NCBI GenBank assembly: GCA_944319745.1
Contig: CALUET010000002.1
Span: forward strand, 1 to 64,000
Length of the DNA: 64,000 nt
Source: an uncultured Phocaeicola sp.
GTDB lineage: Bacteria; Bacteroidota; Bacteroidia; Bacteroidales; Bacteroidaceae
Direction: 5' to 3'
The notes beneath the pieces are model-generated. The model was not told the origin of the DNA. It ran no database searches and saw only the letters and a program-made list of their open reading frames with translations. Of this stretch, positions 26,380-35,552 are shown piece after piece. The translations under genes and the position numbers were made by a program. The first letter of the stretch is position 1, and each line of letters opens with the position of its first letter.

Positions 26380-27504
26380 TCAATCGTTTAACATCATTGG
26401 CATAAGCAGCATGAGCAAATCTTCGTTTTCTTCTTGTTCTTCCGGGACGATAACTCCTGCACGCGACGGATCAGCCAACTCAATAATTACGTTTTGTGAG
26501 GCGATATTATTGAGAATGTCTATGAGGAAGGACGATTTAAATCCGATACTCATCGGCTTCCCTTCATAAGAGCATGCTATTGTTTCTTCTGCCGAAGTGG
26601 AGAAATCGATGTCTTGAGCCGAGATCTTCATGGAGTTTTCCGTCAGGTTCAGTTTGATAAGGCTGCTGGCTTGTGACGAGAAGACCGAGACGCGTCTGAG
26701 CGCACTTATAAATGTCATACGGTCAATAATGGCCTTATGCGGGTTGTTTTGCGGGATGACCGAGTTGTAGTTTGGGTATCTTCCTTCGATCAGGCGGCAT
26801 ACCATTTGGTAATTTTCCAGCGAGAACATGGCATTTCTATCGTCGAATTCTATCTTTACGTCTCTTTGTTCTTTTGGAAGAAGGCTTTTCAGCAGGTTGG
26901 CCGGTTTCTTCGGCAGGATGAAAGCGGCTTTTTCTTCTCCTCGTGCGCCGAAGGTTTTGCAGCGAACCAACTTGTGCCCATCGGAAGCCACAAGCGTAAT
27001 GTCTTCGGTTGTAATGTCGAAATAGATTCCGTTCATTACGGGGCGTAGTTCATCGTCTGCCGTTGCAAAAAAACTTCGGTTAATTCCTGCGGTAAGGATT
27101 TCAGCAGGGATTGTCAGCGACACGGCGTTGCTTCCCAATTCTTGTGCCTGGGGATATTCGTCTGCGTTTTGGCCTACCAGATTATATTTCCCGTTCTGAT
27201 ATTGAACAGTTATCTCTAAATTATCCGGATTGATTTGGAAATCCAACGGTTGTTCCGGGAGTTCTTTCAGTGCTTCAAGTAATGTTTTTGATGAAACGGC
27301 GAAACGTCCGTTCCCGTCGTATTCGCTTATTTCGAGCGAAGTGGAGAGTGTTGTTTCATTGTCTGAGGCCGTTAGTGACAGAGTCCCGTCTTGCATTTCC
27401 ATAAGGAAGCAGTCTAATATGGGCAAAGAATTCTTTGAATTGATGACACGGCTGATGGCTTGTAGATGCCCGAACAGGGCGTTGCTTGAGACAATAAATT
27501 TCAT
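26380..27504 (-). CDS. dnaN: DNA polymerase III beta sliding clamp
   Basis: A 374-residue three-domain ring protein that tethers replicative and repair polymerases to DNA. The start MKFIVSSNALFGHLQAISRV and the C-terminal end LLMLLMPMMLND (compared with the usual PMRL) are typical, and length fits the family. It heads the long minus-strand run of about 10.7 kb with a good promoter upstream. The replication origin and dnaA are not in the window. Confidence 0.96.
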   Translation of the reverse strand: MKFIVSSNALFGHLQAISRVINSKNSLPILDCFLMEMQDGTLSLTASDNETTLSTSLEISEYDGNGRFAVSSKTLLEALKELPEQPLDFQINPDNLEITVQYQNGKYNLVGQNADEYPQAQELGSNAVSLTIPAEILTAGINRSFFATADDELRPVMNGIYFDITTEDITLVASDGHKLVRCKTFGARGEEKAAFILPKKPANLLKSLLPKEQRDVKIEFDDRNAMFSLENYQMVCRLIEGRYPNYNSVIPQNNPHKAIIDRMTFISALRRVSVFSSQASSLIKLNLTENSMKISAQDIDFSTSAEETIACSYEGKPMSIGFKSSFLIDILNNIASQNVIIELADPSRAGVIVPEEQEENEDLLMLLMPMMLND

Positions 27505-27566
27505 GGTTCTGTTATTTTATAGATGTTTTTACGAATGAATGAGTTTATTCTGTTTTATTTATTTGC

Positions 27567-27600
27567 CAAAGTTACGAAAAGATTGCGTATGCTCGACAAA
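27567..27600 (-). promoter_or_regulatory. Promoter of the dnaN run
   Basis: On the minus strand TTTG (27597-27600) is followed after 22 bases by TAACTTTG (27567-27574), fitting the Bacteroidetes pattern. It lies 63 bases before the dnaN ATG. Confidence 0.6.
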
Positions 27601-27670
27601 AAAGAAATTAAAAAATTAGTTTACTTTTCGAGAAAGATTTAATTTCGTGCCGAATAAAAATGAATGAATT

Positions 27671-28051
27671 ATGGAATTATCAGGAAAAGTGATTGCCGTT
27701 CTTGAACCGAGAGGCGGCGTTTCAAAAACGGGAAATGAGTGGAAAGTTCAAGAATATGTGATAGAAACTCCCGGAACATATCCCCGCAGAATGTGTTTTG
27801 AAGTCTTTGGAGCAGATAAAATACAGCAGTTTAATATTCAGGTGGGTGAAGAGTTGAATGTGTTTTTCGACATTGATGCCCGCGAATGGCAGAATCGTTG
27901 GTTTAACTCTCTCAGGGCCTGGAAGGTGGAACGTGTAGGGAATGCTTCACAAACTTCTCCGGGGGCTGGATCTTTTCCGTCGGTGAATGCAGAGCCGGCT
28001 GCACCGGTTGATTTCAATGCAACGGATGAAAAAGACGATCTTCCCTTTTAA
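27671..28051 (+). CDS. DUF3127 OB-fold-like protein with SSB-type tail
   Basis: A 126-residue protein of the DUF3127 family. The first 90 residues form a compact beta-rich domain (ELSGKVIAVLEPRGGVSKTG, then EWKVQEYVIETPGTYPRR) consistent with an OB-fold. A flexible Pro/Ala/Ser linker follows and the protein ends in D-D-L-P-F, nearly identical to the DDIPF tail by which SSB recruits repair proteins. It is divergent from dnaN. Single-stranded DNA binding is inferred from these features, not shown. No function has been established for the family as far as I know. Confidence 0.8.
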   Translation: MELSGKVIAVLEPRGGVSKTGNEWKVQEYVIETPGTYPRRMCFEVFGADKIQQFNIQVGEELNVFFDIDAREWQNRWFNSLRAWKVERVGNASQTSPGAGSFPSVNAEPAAPVDFNATDEKDDLPF

Positions 28052-28077
28052 TCTTTCCGGAAGGGTGGTATTAAAAT

Positions 28078-28144
28078 AAAAAGGACTGCATCTTTTCTAC
28101 AAAAGATTATCTGATTTCTTTGTAAAAAAGATGCAGTCCTTTTT
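28078..28144. terminator. Bidirectional terminator between the DUF3127 gene and rho
   Basis: Nineteen-base perfect arms (28078-28096 and 28126-28144) with core GGACTGCATC enclose a 29-base loop. A/T flanks on both sides allow termination in either direction between the two convergent genes. Confidence 0.9.
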
Positions 28145-28172
28145 TATAAAACATCGGGATGTTTTCGTGAGT

Positions 28173-30194
28173 TTATGAGTTCATACTCATGAGGAATTCC
28201 TCATTGTCTTTTGTCTTTTCAAGCCGGTCTTTTACAAAATCCATCGCTTCTATCGGGTTCATGTCCGATAAATATTTGCGAAGGATCCACATGCGGTCCA
28301 AAGTTGTTTTGTTTAAAAGCAGGTCATCGCGCCGTGTGCTTGAAGCAACGATGTTGACAGCCGGGAAGATTCGCTTGTTGCTTAAGTTGCGGTCAAGCTG
28401 AAGTTCCATGTTACCCGTGCCTTTAAATTCTTCAAAGATCACTTCGTCCATCTTGGAACCCGTATCGATTAGTGCCGTAGCAATGATGGTCAGCGAACCG
28501 CCTCCCTCGATGTTTCTGGCTGCTCCGAAGAATCTTTTCGGTTTATGAAGGGCATTGGCGTCCACACCTCCCGAGAGAACTTTTCCGGATGCGGGGGAAA
28601 CCGTGTTGTAAGCTCTGGCCAGACGAGTGATGGAGTCGAGGAAAATCACTACGTCGTGCCCGCATTCCACCATGCGTTTCGCCTTCTCCAGTACGATTCC
28701 CGCTATTTTTACGTGGCGTTCGGCGGGTTCGTCGAACGTGGAGGCTATCACTTCTGCGTTGACACTCCGTGCCATATCGGTAACTTCTTCGGGGCGTTCG
28801 TCAATGAGCAACATAATCATATATACCTCGGGATGGTTTGCTGCGATGGCATTGGCGATGTCTTTCATCAAAATGGTCTTACCTGTTTTAGGTTGCGCCA
28901 CGATCAATGCCCGCTGTCCCTTCCCGATGGGAGAGAATAAGTCGACAACTCTTTCGGAAAGGCTGTCGTTGTATCCTTTGCAAAGCTTGAATTTTTCATT
29001 CGGAAAAAGCGGAGTGAGGTGATCAAACGGCACGCGGTCTCGTACCAAATTTGGATCCAATCCGTTGATTTTTGAGACTTTTACCAGAGGAAAGAACTTC
29101 TCTCCTTCCTTGGGAGGACGAATTGTTCCGTCTATTACGTCGCCGGTCTTCAGGCCGAATAATTTGATTTGTGATTGAGAGACATACACGTCATCCGGAG
29201 AAGACAGGTAATTATAGTCGGAAGAACGGAGAAAACCGTATCCGTCCGGCATGATTTCCAACACACCTGTTCCTTGTAATATATCGTCAAAGTCGTATGG
29301 TTTTTCTGTAGCCTTGGGCGCTTGTTGATTGTTTGTCCCGTTGGGATTGTTGTTTTGTCCCGTGTATTCGTTGGGAGAAACGTTGTCTTTGGCTACTTGT
29401 GCCGGGTTGGCATTTGCATTTTGCGGCGTTTTGTTGTTGGATTGATTGTTTCGGTTGTTGTGACGCTGCTGGTGTTGTTGGTTTTTTGTCGGCTTGTTTT
29501 CTTTTGCCGACGGGATGTTTGGCGGGGTTGTCATCTTTGTTGCTTCAAATTTTCCGAGAAGTTCCGTTGGGAGTTCCGCCTTTTCCGATGGAAGGTCTTC
29601 GATGGGGATAAAATCATCGTTTTGTATTAAATTAATCAAAGGCTCTTCCGTTTCTTTCTTTGTCTCGGCTTTTGTTTTGCTTTTTGCCGTTGACGTATTC
29701 TTATCATCCTTTTTTGTTTCAGATTCTTTGGGAGTGTCTGTTACCGTTTTCTCCTTGTTTGTTGTTTTTCTCGTGCGTTTCGCTTTTGGTTTTTCATCGG
29801 CAGCAGGAACGGTTGCATCCGGCGTTTTATTGTCGGATGCCGATATTGTGGCAGTCTGTTGGGCAGGTTGTTGTTTGAATAAAGGGGCGGGTGTGGAAGC
29901 GGTCGGCGTGTTTGTTTCCAATTTCTTCGCTGTGTCTTTGGTAGCGGTGTAAACTTTGTCGCCTTCTTTCTTTATGCTGATGCGGGAACGTTTGCGCGGT
30001 TGTTCTTTTTTTCGCGCTTCCTCCGTGTCGCTTGCAGCCGATTTCTTTACAGCTCCTGCAATAGCTTGTTCGTCTAATATGCGGTAAATTAATTCGGCTT
30101 TGCGGAGTGAACTGGTTTTTGTTAGCCCCAACTCTTTGGCAATCTCCTGCAATTCAGACAAGTCTTTCTCGTTTAATTGAATGATGTTATACAT
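28173..30194 (-). CDS. rho: Transcription termination factor Rho with long disordered insertion
   Basis: A 673-residue Rho, much longer than the 419 residues of E. coli. Residues 1-48 are the Rho N-terminal helical domain. Residues about 70-300 are low-complexity, first Lys/Thr/Glu rich and then Asn/Gln rich ([16 protein letters not shown]). The RNA-binding domain follows ([20 protein letters not shown]), then the ATPase domain with Walker A near residue 430 (QPKTGKT) and the Q-loop and catalytic parts [10 protein letters not shown] and [13 protein letters not shown] comparable disordered region in Bacteroides thetaiotaomicron Rho is reported to drive phase separation needed for gut fitness. 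The gene has a leader of about 180 bases. Confidence 0.96.
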   Translation of the reverse strand: MYNIIQLNEKDLSELQEIAKELGLTKTSSLRKAELIYRILDEQAIAGAVKKSAASDTEEARKKEQPRKRSRISIKKEGDKVYTATKDTAKKLETNTPTASTPAPLFKQQPAQQTATISASDNKTPDATVPAADEKPKAKRTRKTTNKEKTVTDTPKESETKKDDKNTSTAKSKTKAETKKETEEPLINLIQNDDFIPIEDLPSEKAELPTELLGKFEATKMTTPPNIPSAKENKPTKNQQHQQRHNNRNNQSNNKTPQNANANPAQVAKDNVSPNEYTGQNNNPNGTNNQQAPKATEKPYDFDDILQGTGVLEIMPDGYGFLRSSDYNYLSSPDDVYVSQSQIKLFGLKTGDVIDGTIRPPKEGEKFFPLVKVSKINGLDPNLVRDRVPFDHLTPLFPNEKFKLCKGYNDSLSERVVDLFSPIGKGQRALIVAQPKTGKTILMKDIANAIAANHPEVYMIMLLIDERPEEVTDMARSVNAEVIASTFDEPAERHVKIAGIVLEKAKRMVECGHDVVIFLDSITRLARAYNTVSPASGKVLSGGVDANALHKPKRFFGAARNIEGGGSLTIIATALIDTGSKMDEVIFEEFKGTGNMELQLDRNLSNKRIFPAVNIVASSTRRDDLLLNKTTLDRMWILRKYLSDMNPIEAMDFVKDRLEKTKDNEEFLMSMNS

Positions 30195-30382
30195 AAATTA
30201 TGTGTAATGAATTGTGTAATTATATAAAGGCATAGGCATAATTTGTACATTTTATGCTTGTACATATTTAGGTTCGCTTGCCAATAATTACGAATAATAC
30301 TGATTGTTTTTCTTTGTTTGACGTGTAATTTTCTTTAAGCAATATCGATGTTTTTATAAAAAGATTGCTTGCTTTTACTCGA
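30195..30382 (-). other. rho 5' leader region
   Basis: About 180 bases separate the predicted promoter from the rho start. No ORF, hairpin or known riboswitch is evident. It has short direct repeats: GTGTAAT twice near 30201-30219 and TTGTACAT twice near 30243-30268. In other bacteria rho leaders mediate autogenous attenuation; whether this one does is unknown. Nothing else is seen in the rest of the gap up to 30536. Confidence 0.4.
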
Positions 30383-30413
30383 CAAAAGTAGATGTTTTTT
30401 TTATGTTTTCCAA
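30383..30413 (-). promoter_or_regulatory. rho promoter
   Basis: On the minus strand TTG (30411-30413) is followed after 20 bases by TACTTTTG (30383-30390), matching TAnnTTTG. Confidence 0.5.
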
Positions 30414-30536
30414 TTAATCTGTGCTTTTTTTGCAAATACCTGTTTTTTCGATAGGGAAAAAATTGTATTTTAGCTGCCGTTAAATGAAAAGGGCAGAGGT
30501 GTTCTGTTTCTTTGAGGAACGTAATAAATAAAAGGT

Positions 30537-30914
30537 ATGAAAAAGATCGTTTTTACAGAAAATGCGCCACAGGCTATCGGACCATACAGTCAGGCTGTTG
30601 AAATTAACGGTATGTTGTTTTTGTCGGGACAAATTCCTGTGGATCCTTCAACGGGAGAGTTTGTGAAAGGGGGCATCGCGGAACAGACCACACAAGTCTT
30701 TGAAAACATAAAGAGCGTGTTGTGTGCAGCGGGATTTACGCTGGATGATGTGGTGAAAACTACGGTCTTCCTGTCCGACATGAGCCTGTTTTCCGCCATG
30801 AATGCCGTGTATGCTACTTATTTCACGGGGAACTTTCCGGCCAGATCGGCTGTGGCTGTCAAGGAATTGCCGAAGGGGGCTTTGGTAGAGATCGAATGCC
30901 TTGCCATTAAATAA
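30537..30914 (+). CDS. ridA: RidA-family enamine/imine deaminase
   Basis: A 125-residue protein of the YjgF/UK114 family, which hydrolyses reactive 2-aminoacrylate and related enamines made by PLP enzymes. The signature region is ARSAVAVKELPKGALVEIE, with the substrate-binding Arg in PARS. The N-terminal part PQAIGPYSQAVEINGMLFLS is fully typical. It is a cytoplasmic trimer in known cases. It is separated from the next gene by 31 bases. Confidence 0.95.
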   Translation: MKKIVFTENAPQAIGPYSQAVEINGMLFLSGQIPVDPSTGEFVKGGIAEQTTQVFENIKSVLCAAGFTLDDVVKTTVFLSDMSLFSAMNAVYATYFTGNFPARSAVAVKELPKGALVEIECLAIK

Positions 30915-30945
30915 ATGCACTAATTTATAAAAATATAAGGAATTA

Positions 30946-31770
30946 ATGATGAAATATATCTCTCCCGGCTCATGGTTTTCCCTGGAATATCCCGATTCAT
31001 GGCGTGAGTTTGAGGACACGGAAAGCAGTTTCCTTTTTTACAATCCCGACGTGTGGACGGGTAATTTTCGTATTTCTGCGTTTCGCGGACCGGGTTCCCG
31101 TTATGCAAAGGAATGCATGACTTCCGAATTGCAGCAGACAAAAGGCGCGAAACTTAGAAGGGTGGGCGACTGGGAGTGCGTGTATTCGGCAGAAACGTTT
31201 CAGGAAAATGGAGGACATTACACCACACATTTATGGATTACCGGCAAGGGGGCCGTCTCGGTGGAGTGTTCGTTTACCGTAAAGGCCGGCGATGATTTCA
31301 GCGCGGGCGAGAACATTATTCGCAGTTTAAGGCTGCGGGGCGAGAAAGAGCCTTTATGGAAAGAGGTAATTCCCGTACGTGTTCTTGAAATCAGTGTCAT
31401 TAATGAAGCTTATGAATGGGCGGTTTCTGCGATAAAGAAGCAGTTGGCGAAAGACTTTACTGCGGGGAAAAAGGATATTGAAAGCATTCAAACGGTGATA
31501 GACAGCGGGGTGTTCGATAAAAAGCAAGCGGCTGTGTGGGAAAATTTCGGAATTGTTTTTGGAACGATACTGGTAAATGAAATAGACGGGATGGAGTGGG
31601 TTACCGTAATCGACGGAAAGAAAGAGTTTCCCGCATTGCGTTATCTCGACACAGACCTGATGGTTTATCCTACGGAAATTATCCGGGAAAAACTGAAAGA
31701 AAATCAGCCCTGTCTGTTGAAGGCCGAATATGACCGTATAATATCTGCGGTAGAAAATATATTAAAGTAA
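30946..31770 (+). CDS. DUF3805-like protein
   Basis: A 274-residue soluble protein. The N-terminal half (residues 5-125), beginning PGSWFSLEYPDSWREFED, resembles DUF3805. The C-terminal half (from about 150), with VWENFGIVFGTILVNEIDGMEW and the YPTEIIREKL segment, resembles DUF3806. No signal peptide is present. Both domains are of unknown function and the call relies on remembered family patterns. Either of two adjacent ATG codons (30946 or 30949) may be used. It reads with ridA and the ABC-F gene. Confidence 0.7.
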   Translation: MMKYISPGSWFSLEYPDSWREFEDTESSFLFYNPDVWTGNFRISAFRGPGSRYAKECMTSELQQTKGAKLRRVGDWECVYSAETFQENGGHYTTHLWITGKGAVSVECSFTVKAGDDFSAGENIIRSLRLRGEKEPLWKEVIPVRVLEISVINEAYEWAVSAIKKQLAKDFTAGKKDIESIQTVIDSGVFDKKQAAVWENFGIVFGTILVNEIDGMEWVTVIDGKKEFPALRYLDTDLMVYPTEIIREKLKENQPCLLKAEYDRIISAVENILK

Positions 31771-31781
31771 GGTAAAGCGAT

Positions 31782-33647
31782 ATGACTCCATGTTTTCAAG
31801 TAGAATCTCTTACGAAGTCTTTTGGTGATTTATTGCTTTTTCGTGATGTCTCTTTTAGCCTTTCGCAAGGTCAACGCTTGGGACTGATAGCCAAAAACGG
31901 CAGCGGAAAAACAACATTGCTGAATATCCTTTCGGGAAAAGAAGGCTACGATGAGGGAACAATAACCTTTCGTCGCGATTTACGCGTGGGGTATTTGGAA
32001 CAAAACCCGCAGTATCCCGGCGACATAACCGTCATTGAAGCATGTTTCTTTCACGGAAATCCTGTCGTAAACCTGATAAAAGAGTATGAAAAATGTCTGG
32101 ATACTCCCGGGAATCCGGGCTTGCAAAAATTGTTGGAAGACATCGAAAAGGAGAAAGCATGGGACTATGAACGTAAGATAAAACAGATTCTTTCACAGCT
32201 GAAGATCCGGGACTTCGGACAAAAAATGGCCAGTCTTTCCGGAGGACAGGTGAAGCGTGTGGCACTGGCAAATGTGTTGATTACCGAACCCGACCTGCTG
32301 ATTATGGATGAACCGACCAATCATTTGGATCTGGACATGACGGAATGGTTGGAAGAATATTTGCGCAGAGGGAATTTAAGTCTGCTTATGGTGACGCACG
32401 ACCGCTATTTTTTGGACAGAGTCTGTTCCGGGATTCTTGAGATTGACGACCATAAAATTTATTCTTATAAGGGTAATTATGCATATTACCTGGAGAAAAA
32501 GCAGGAACGCATCGAGGCGAGAAATGCGGAAATTGCCCGTGCCAATAATTTATATCGAAAAGAACTCGACTGGATGCGCCGTATGCCTCAGGCACGCGGG
32601 CATAAAGCCCGTTACAGAGAAGAGGCTTTTTATGAACTTGAAAAGGTAGCCAAGCAGCGAAATTATGGCACAAACATGAAGCTCGATGTAAAAGCTTCAT
32701 ATATCGGATCGAAGATTTTTGAGGCAAATCACCTGTACAAAAGTTTCGGCGACGTAAAGATTTTGGAAGATTTCTCTTATGTTTTCGCAAGATATGAGAA
32801 AATGGGTATCGTAGGAAATAATGGAACCGGGAAGTCGACCTTCATCAAATTGCTGATGGGTGAGGAAAAACCGGATAGCGGAACGCTGGACATCGGTGAA
32901 ACCGTGCGGTTCGGTTACTATTCGCAAGACGGCTTGCAGTTTGATGAACAGATGAAAGTAATCGATGTAATTACAGATATTGCAGATGTCATCGAGTTGG
33001 GCGACGGAAGACGCTTCACCGCTTCCCAATTTCTTCAGTATTTTTTGTTCACTCCGGAGAAGCAATACAGCTTTGTGTATAAGTTAAGTGGAGGAGAACG
33101 CCGGCGGCTTTTTCTCTGTACGGTGCTGATGCGTAACCCGAACTTCCTCGTCCTTGACGAGCCGACCAACGATCTGGATATTGTAACGTTGCAGATTCTT
33201 GAAGAGTATTTGCGCGGGTTTAAAGGATGTCTTATCGTTGTGAGTCATGACCGATACTTTATGGATAAGGTAGTCGACCATTTGCTTGTCTTCAATGGTC
33301 AGGGAGATATTCGTGATTTTCCCGGGAATTATTCACAATATAGGGAGTGGAAAAACGAAAAGATTGCCTACGAGAAGAAGAAAAAAGAGGAAAATGAAAC
33401 GAAAACGCAGCGCGTAAGGCTGAATGAAAAGAAGAAGATGACGTTTAAAGAGCGCAAGGAATTTGAACAACTGGAGGCTGATATTGCTGCGTTGGAGGAA
33501 GAGAAAAAACAAATCGAGGAGGCTCTTTGCAGCGGAACCCTGGACGTTGACGCGCTAACGGAGAAATCGAAACGTTTGAACGCGCTGAACAATGAGTTGG
33601 ACGAAAAGACAATGCGCTGGCTGGAATTGAGTGAGATTGAAGAATAG
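31782..33647 (+). CDS. ABC-F family ATPase (Uup-like)
   Basis: A 621-residue protein with two ABC ATPase domains and no membrane segment. The first has Walker A AKNGSGKTT (residues 37-45), signature LSGGQVKRV and Walker B LLIMDEPTNHLD; the second has NNGTGKST, LSGGERRRL and FLVLDEPTNDLD. The inter-domain linker is helical and rich in basic residues, and the C-terminus (about 540-621) forms a coiled coil as in Uup. ABC-F proteins act on ribosomes or on branched DNA intermediates (Uup). Antibiotic-resistance members also exist, but the C-terminal coiled coil favours Uup. Confidence 0.9.
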   Translation: MTPCFQVESLTKSFGDLLLFRDVSFSLSQGQRLGLIAKNGSGKTTLLNILSGKEGYDEGTITFRRDLRVGYLEQNPQYPGDITVIEACFFHGNPVVNLIKEYEKCLDTPGNPGLQKLLEDIEKEKAWDYERKIKQILSQLKIRDFGQKMASLSGGQVKRVALANVLITEPDLLIMDEPTNHLDLDMTEWLEEYLRRGNLSLLMVTHDRYFLDRVCSGILEIDDHKIYSYKGNYAYYLEKKQERIEARNAEIARANNLYRKELDWMRRMPQARGHKARYREEAFYELEKVAKQRNYGTNMKLDVKASYIGSKIFEANHLYKSFGDVKILEDFSYVFARYEKMGIVGNNGTGKSTFIKLLMGEEKPDSGTLDIGETVRFGYYSQDGLQFDEQMKVIDVITDIADVIELGDGRRFTASQFLQYFLFTPEKQYSFVYKLSGGERRRLFLCTVLMRNPNFLVLDEPTNDLDIVTLQILEEYLRGFKGCLIVVSHDRYFMDKVVDHLLVFNGQGDIRDFPGNYSQYREWKNEKIAYEKKKKEENETKTQRVRLNEKKKMTFKERKEFEQLEADIAALEEEKKQIEEALCSGTLDVDALTEKSKRLNALNNELDEKTMRWLELSEIEE

Positions 33648-33779
33648 TCCGGGACCTTTTCGCGGGAACGTTGCGTTGTCCAGGTAAAAAGACGGCATCG
33701 TCCGGAAGATTTCTTTGCGGACTTTTTCAAGCGCAATGGAGAATGTTGGATATAGTTATTACGGAAAAAATAGAAAACC

Positions 33780-35417
33780 ATGAGAAACCTGTTATCATTT
33801 TTGCCGGCCTTGTTATGCTGTTGTATGCCGGTTTTTGCACAAAGTTCTTATTTTAAGGACAGCCGCGAGTGGTTGAAGAAGGCAGAAGCATGCAAGCCTG
33901 CATTGATATATACGGAATGCAAGCCTGTACGCATCGTAAAATCCGTGAAAGACGATGCCGCCTTTCAGGGTTGGAGAATGGAACATGCCGGCAGTACGGA
34001 TGTATTGTTTTCGGAATCCCTGAAGAAACATTCCGGAGTGATACTCGATTTCGGACAACATCTGACGGGAAACCTTACGTTCTCGCTGAAATTGTTGGGA
34101 GGAGCTACGGCCGATGCACCGGTGCGTCTGAAGTTTACTTTTGCCGAAGTCCCCGGCGAACTCAATACACCTTTCGATCCTTATCATGGCGGACTGTCGC
34201 GGGCATGGCTGCAAGACGAAACCATCACCCTGATGACGGTTCCCGTAAAAGAAACAATAGAAAGGCGGGTATCTTTCCGTTACCTGAAGGTAGATGTTTT
34301 GGGGGCCTCGTCGTATGATTTTGCTTTCGACGATATTTCATTTCGCGCACAAAGTTCCGTGAGGGTAATGCACGATACGGGTTTGGCAGAAACTACCGAT
34401 CCTTTGATAAAACGTATCAACGAAATAGGTCTGATAACCTTGAAAGAATGCATGCAGACCGTATATGAGGACGGGCCGAAACGCGACCAACGGCTGTGGA
34501 TTGGCGATCTTTATCTGGAAGCATTGGCGAATGCCTGTTCGTATAAGCAGCATGATTTGACAAAACGCTGCCTGTATTTGCTGGGAGCGGCGGCAGACGA
34601 GGAAGGATTGCTGCACGCAACGCTGATGGAATATCCCGAGCCCCATCCGCAAGAAAACACGCATTGTCTGGATTATTCCCTGATATACAACATCGCATTA
34701 CTGGAATATGTGAAGACAACCGGCGATAAAACAACCGCAAACGATTTGTGGCCCGTGGTCGTTCGTCAGATAGAATTTGCATTAAGACAGCATTCTCCCG
34801 ATATGATTTACGATATGCACAAGCAACCTGTTTACTGGCTTGTCTTCGATTGGAAGGATGGTTATGACCGACAGGCCTCGATGCAGGGACTGACGATTCT
34901 CGCTCTGAATAAAAGTTATGAGCTTGCTTGTCTGCTGGGAAAGGAGAAAGATGCTGCGGAGTGGCCGAAGATTGCAAAAAAGATGAAGAAAGCCGCACGG
35001 AAATACCTCTACGATAAGGCGCAAGGCGTGGTAATAAGCGGCGAGTCGAAGCAGGTGTCTTACCTGTCGCAAGCCTGGATGGTGTTGTCGGAAACATTGT
35101 CTTCTGAGGAAGGAGCCGAAGCAATGAAAAAGGTATTGGCCATGCCAGAAGCCTGTTTCCCGGGATCTCCTTACGGATATCATTACGTGGTGGAGGCATT
35201 GTTAAAGTGCGGATTGAACGAAGAAGCCCGGCGTTTGCTTAAAGATTATTGGGGTGGTATGGTGAAAGATGGGGCCGATACGTTCTGGGAAGTGTACGAT
35301 CCGAACAATGACGCTTTGTCGCCTTACGGATTTTTCCCCGTGAATAGTTATTGTCATGCGTGGAGTTGTACCCCGGTTTATTTCATCAATAAATATCCCG
35401 ACGTGTTCCAGCGTTAG
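33780..35417 (+). CDS. GH78-like (alpha-L-rhamnosidase-related) secreted enzyme
   Basis: A 545-residue protein with a signal peptide (cleavage predicted after VFA, residue 20). Residues 30-195 form a beta-rich domain, and from about 205 an (alpha/alpha)6 barrel like GH78. The segment EDGPKRDQRLWIGD (230-243) corresponds to the GH78 motif around the catalytic acidic residues, and a late Glu in GADTFWEVYDP could be the general base. It is shorter than most GH78 enzymes (700-1100). It would act in the periplasm on rhamnose or a related sugar. No SusC/SusD genes or regulators lie nearby, so it is outside a normal polysaccharide locus. Confidence 0.75.
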   Translation: MRNLLSFLPALLCCCMPVFAQSSYFKDSREWLKKAEACKPALIYTECKPVRIVKSVKDDAAFQGWRMEHAGSTDVLFSESLKKHSGVILDFGQHLTGNLTFSLKLLGGATADAPVRLKFTFAEVPGELNTPFDPYHGGLSRAWLQDETITLMTVPVKETIERRVSFRYLKVDVLGASSYDFAFDDISFRAQSSVRVMHDTGLAETTDPLIKRINEIGLITLKECMQTVYEDGPKRDQRLWIGDLYLEALANACSYKQHDLTKRCLYLLGAAADEEGLLHATLMEYPEPHPQENTHCLDYSLIYNIALLEYVKTTGDKTTANDLWPVVVRQIEFALRQHSPDMIYDMHKQPVYWLVFDWKDGYDRQASMQGLTILALNKSYELACLLGKEKDAAEWPKIAKKMKKAARKYLYDKAQGVVISGESKQVSYLSQAWMVLSETLSSEEGAEAMKKVLAMPEACFPGSPYGYHYVVEALLKCGLNEEARRLLKDYWGGMVKDGADTFWEVYDPNNDALSPYGFFPVNSYCHAWSCTPVYFINKYPDVFQR

Positions 35418-35498
35418 AAACTCTTCGGCCGGCGGTAGGGAATGTCCTGAAGAAGTGTTTTCTTTTCTGCGGAATTTTATGAATTTGAAGAATGTATT

Positions 35499-35506
35499 TA
35501 TATTTG
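35499..35506 (+). promoter_or_regulatory. -7 box of the peptide transporter
   Basis: TATATTTG fits TAnnTTTG and lies 46 bases before the ATG at 35553. Confidence 0.45.
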
Positions 35507-35552
35507 CTGACAATATAATTTTAGTATAAACTTTTAAAATCGTTATTAACTT

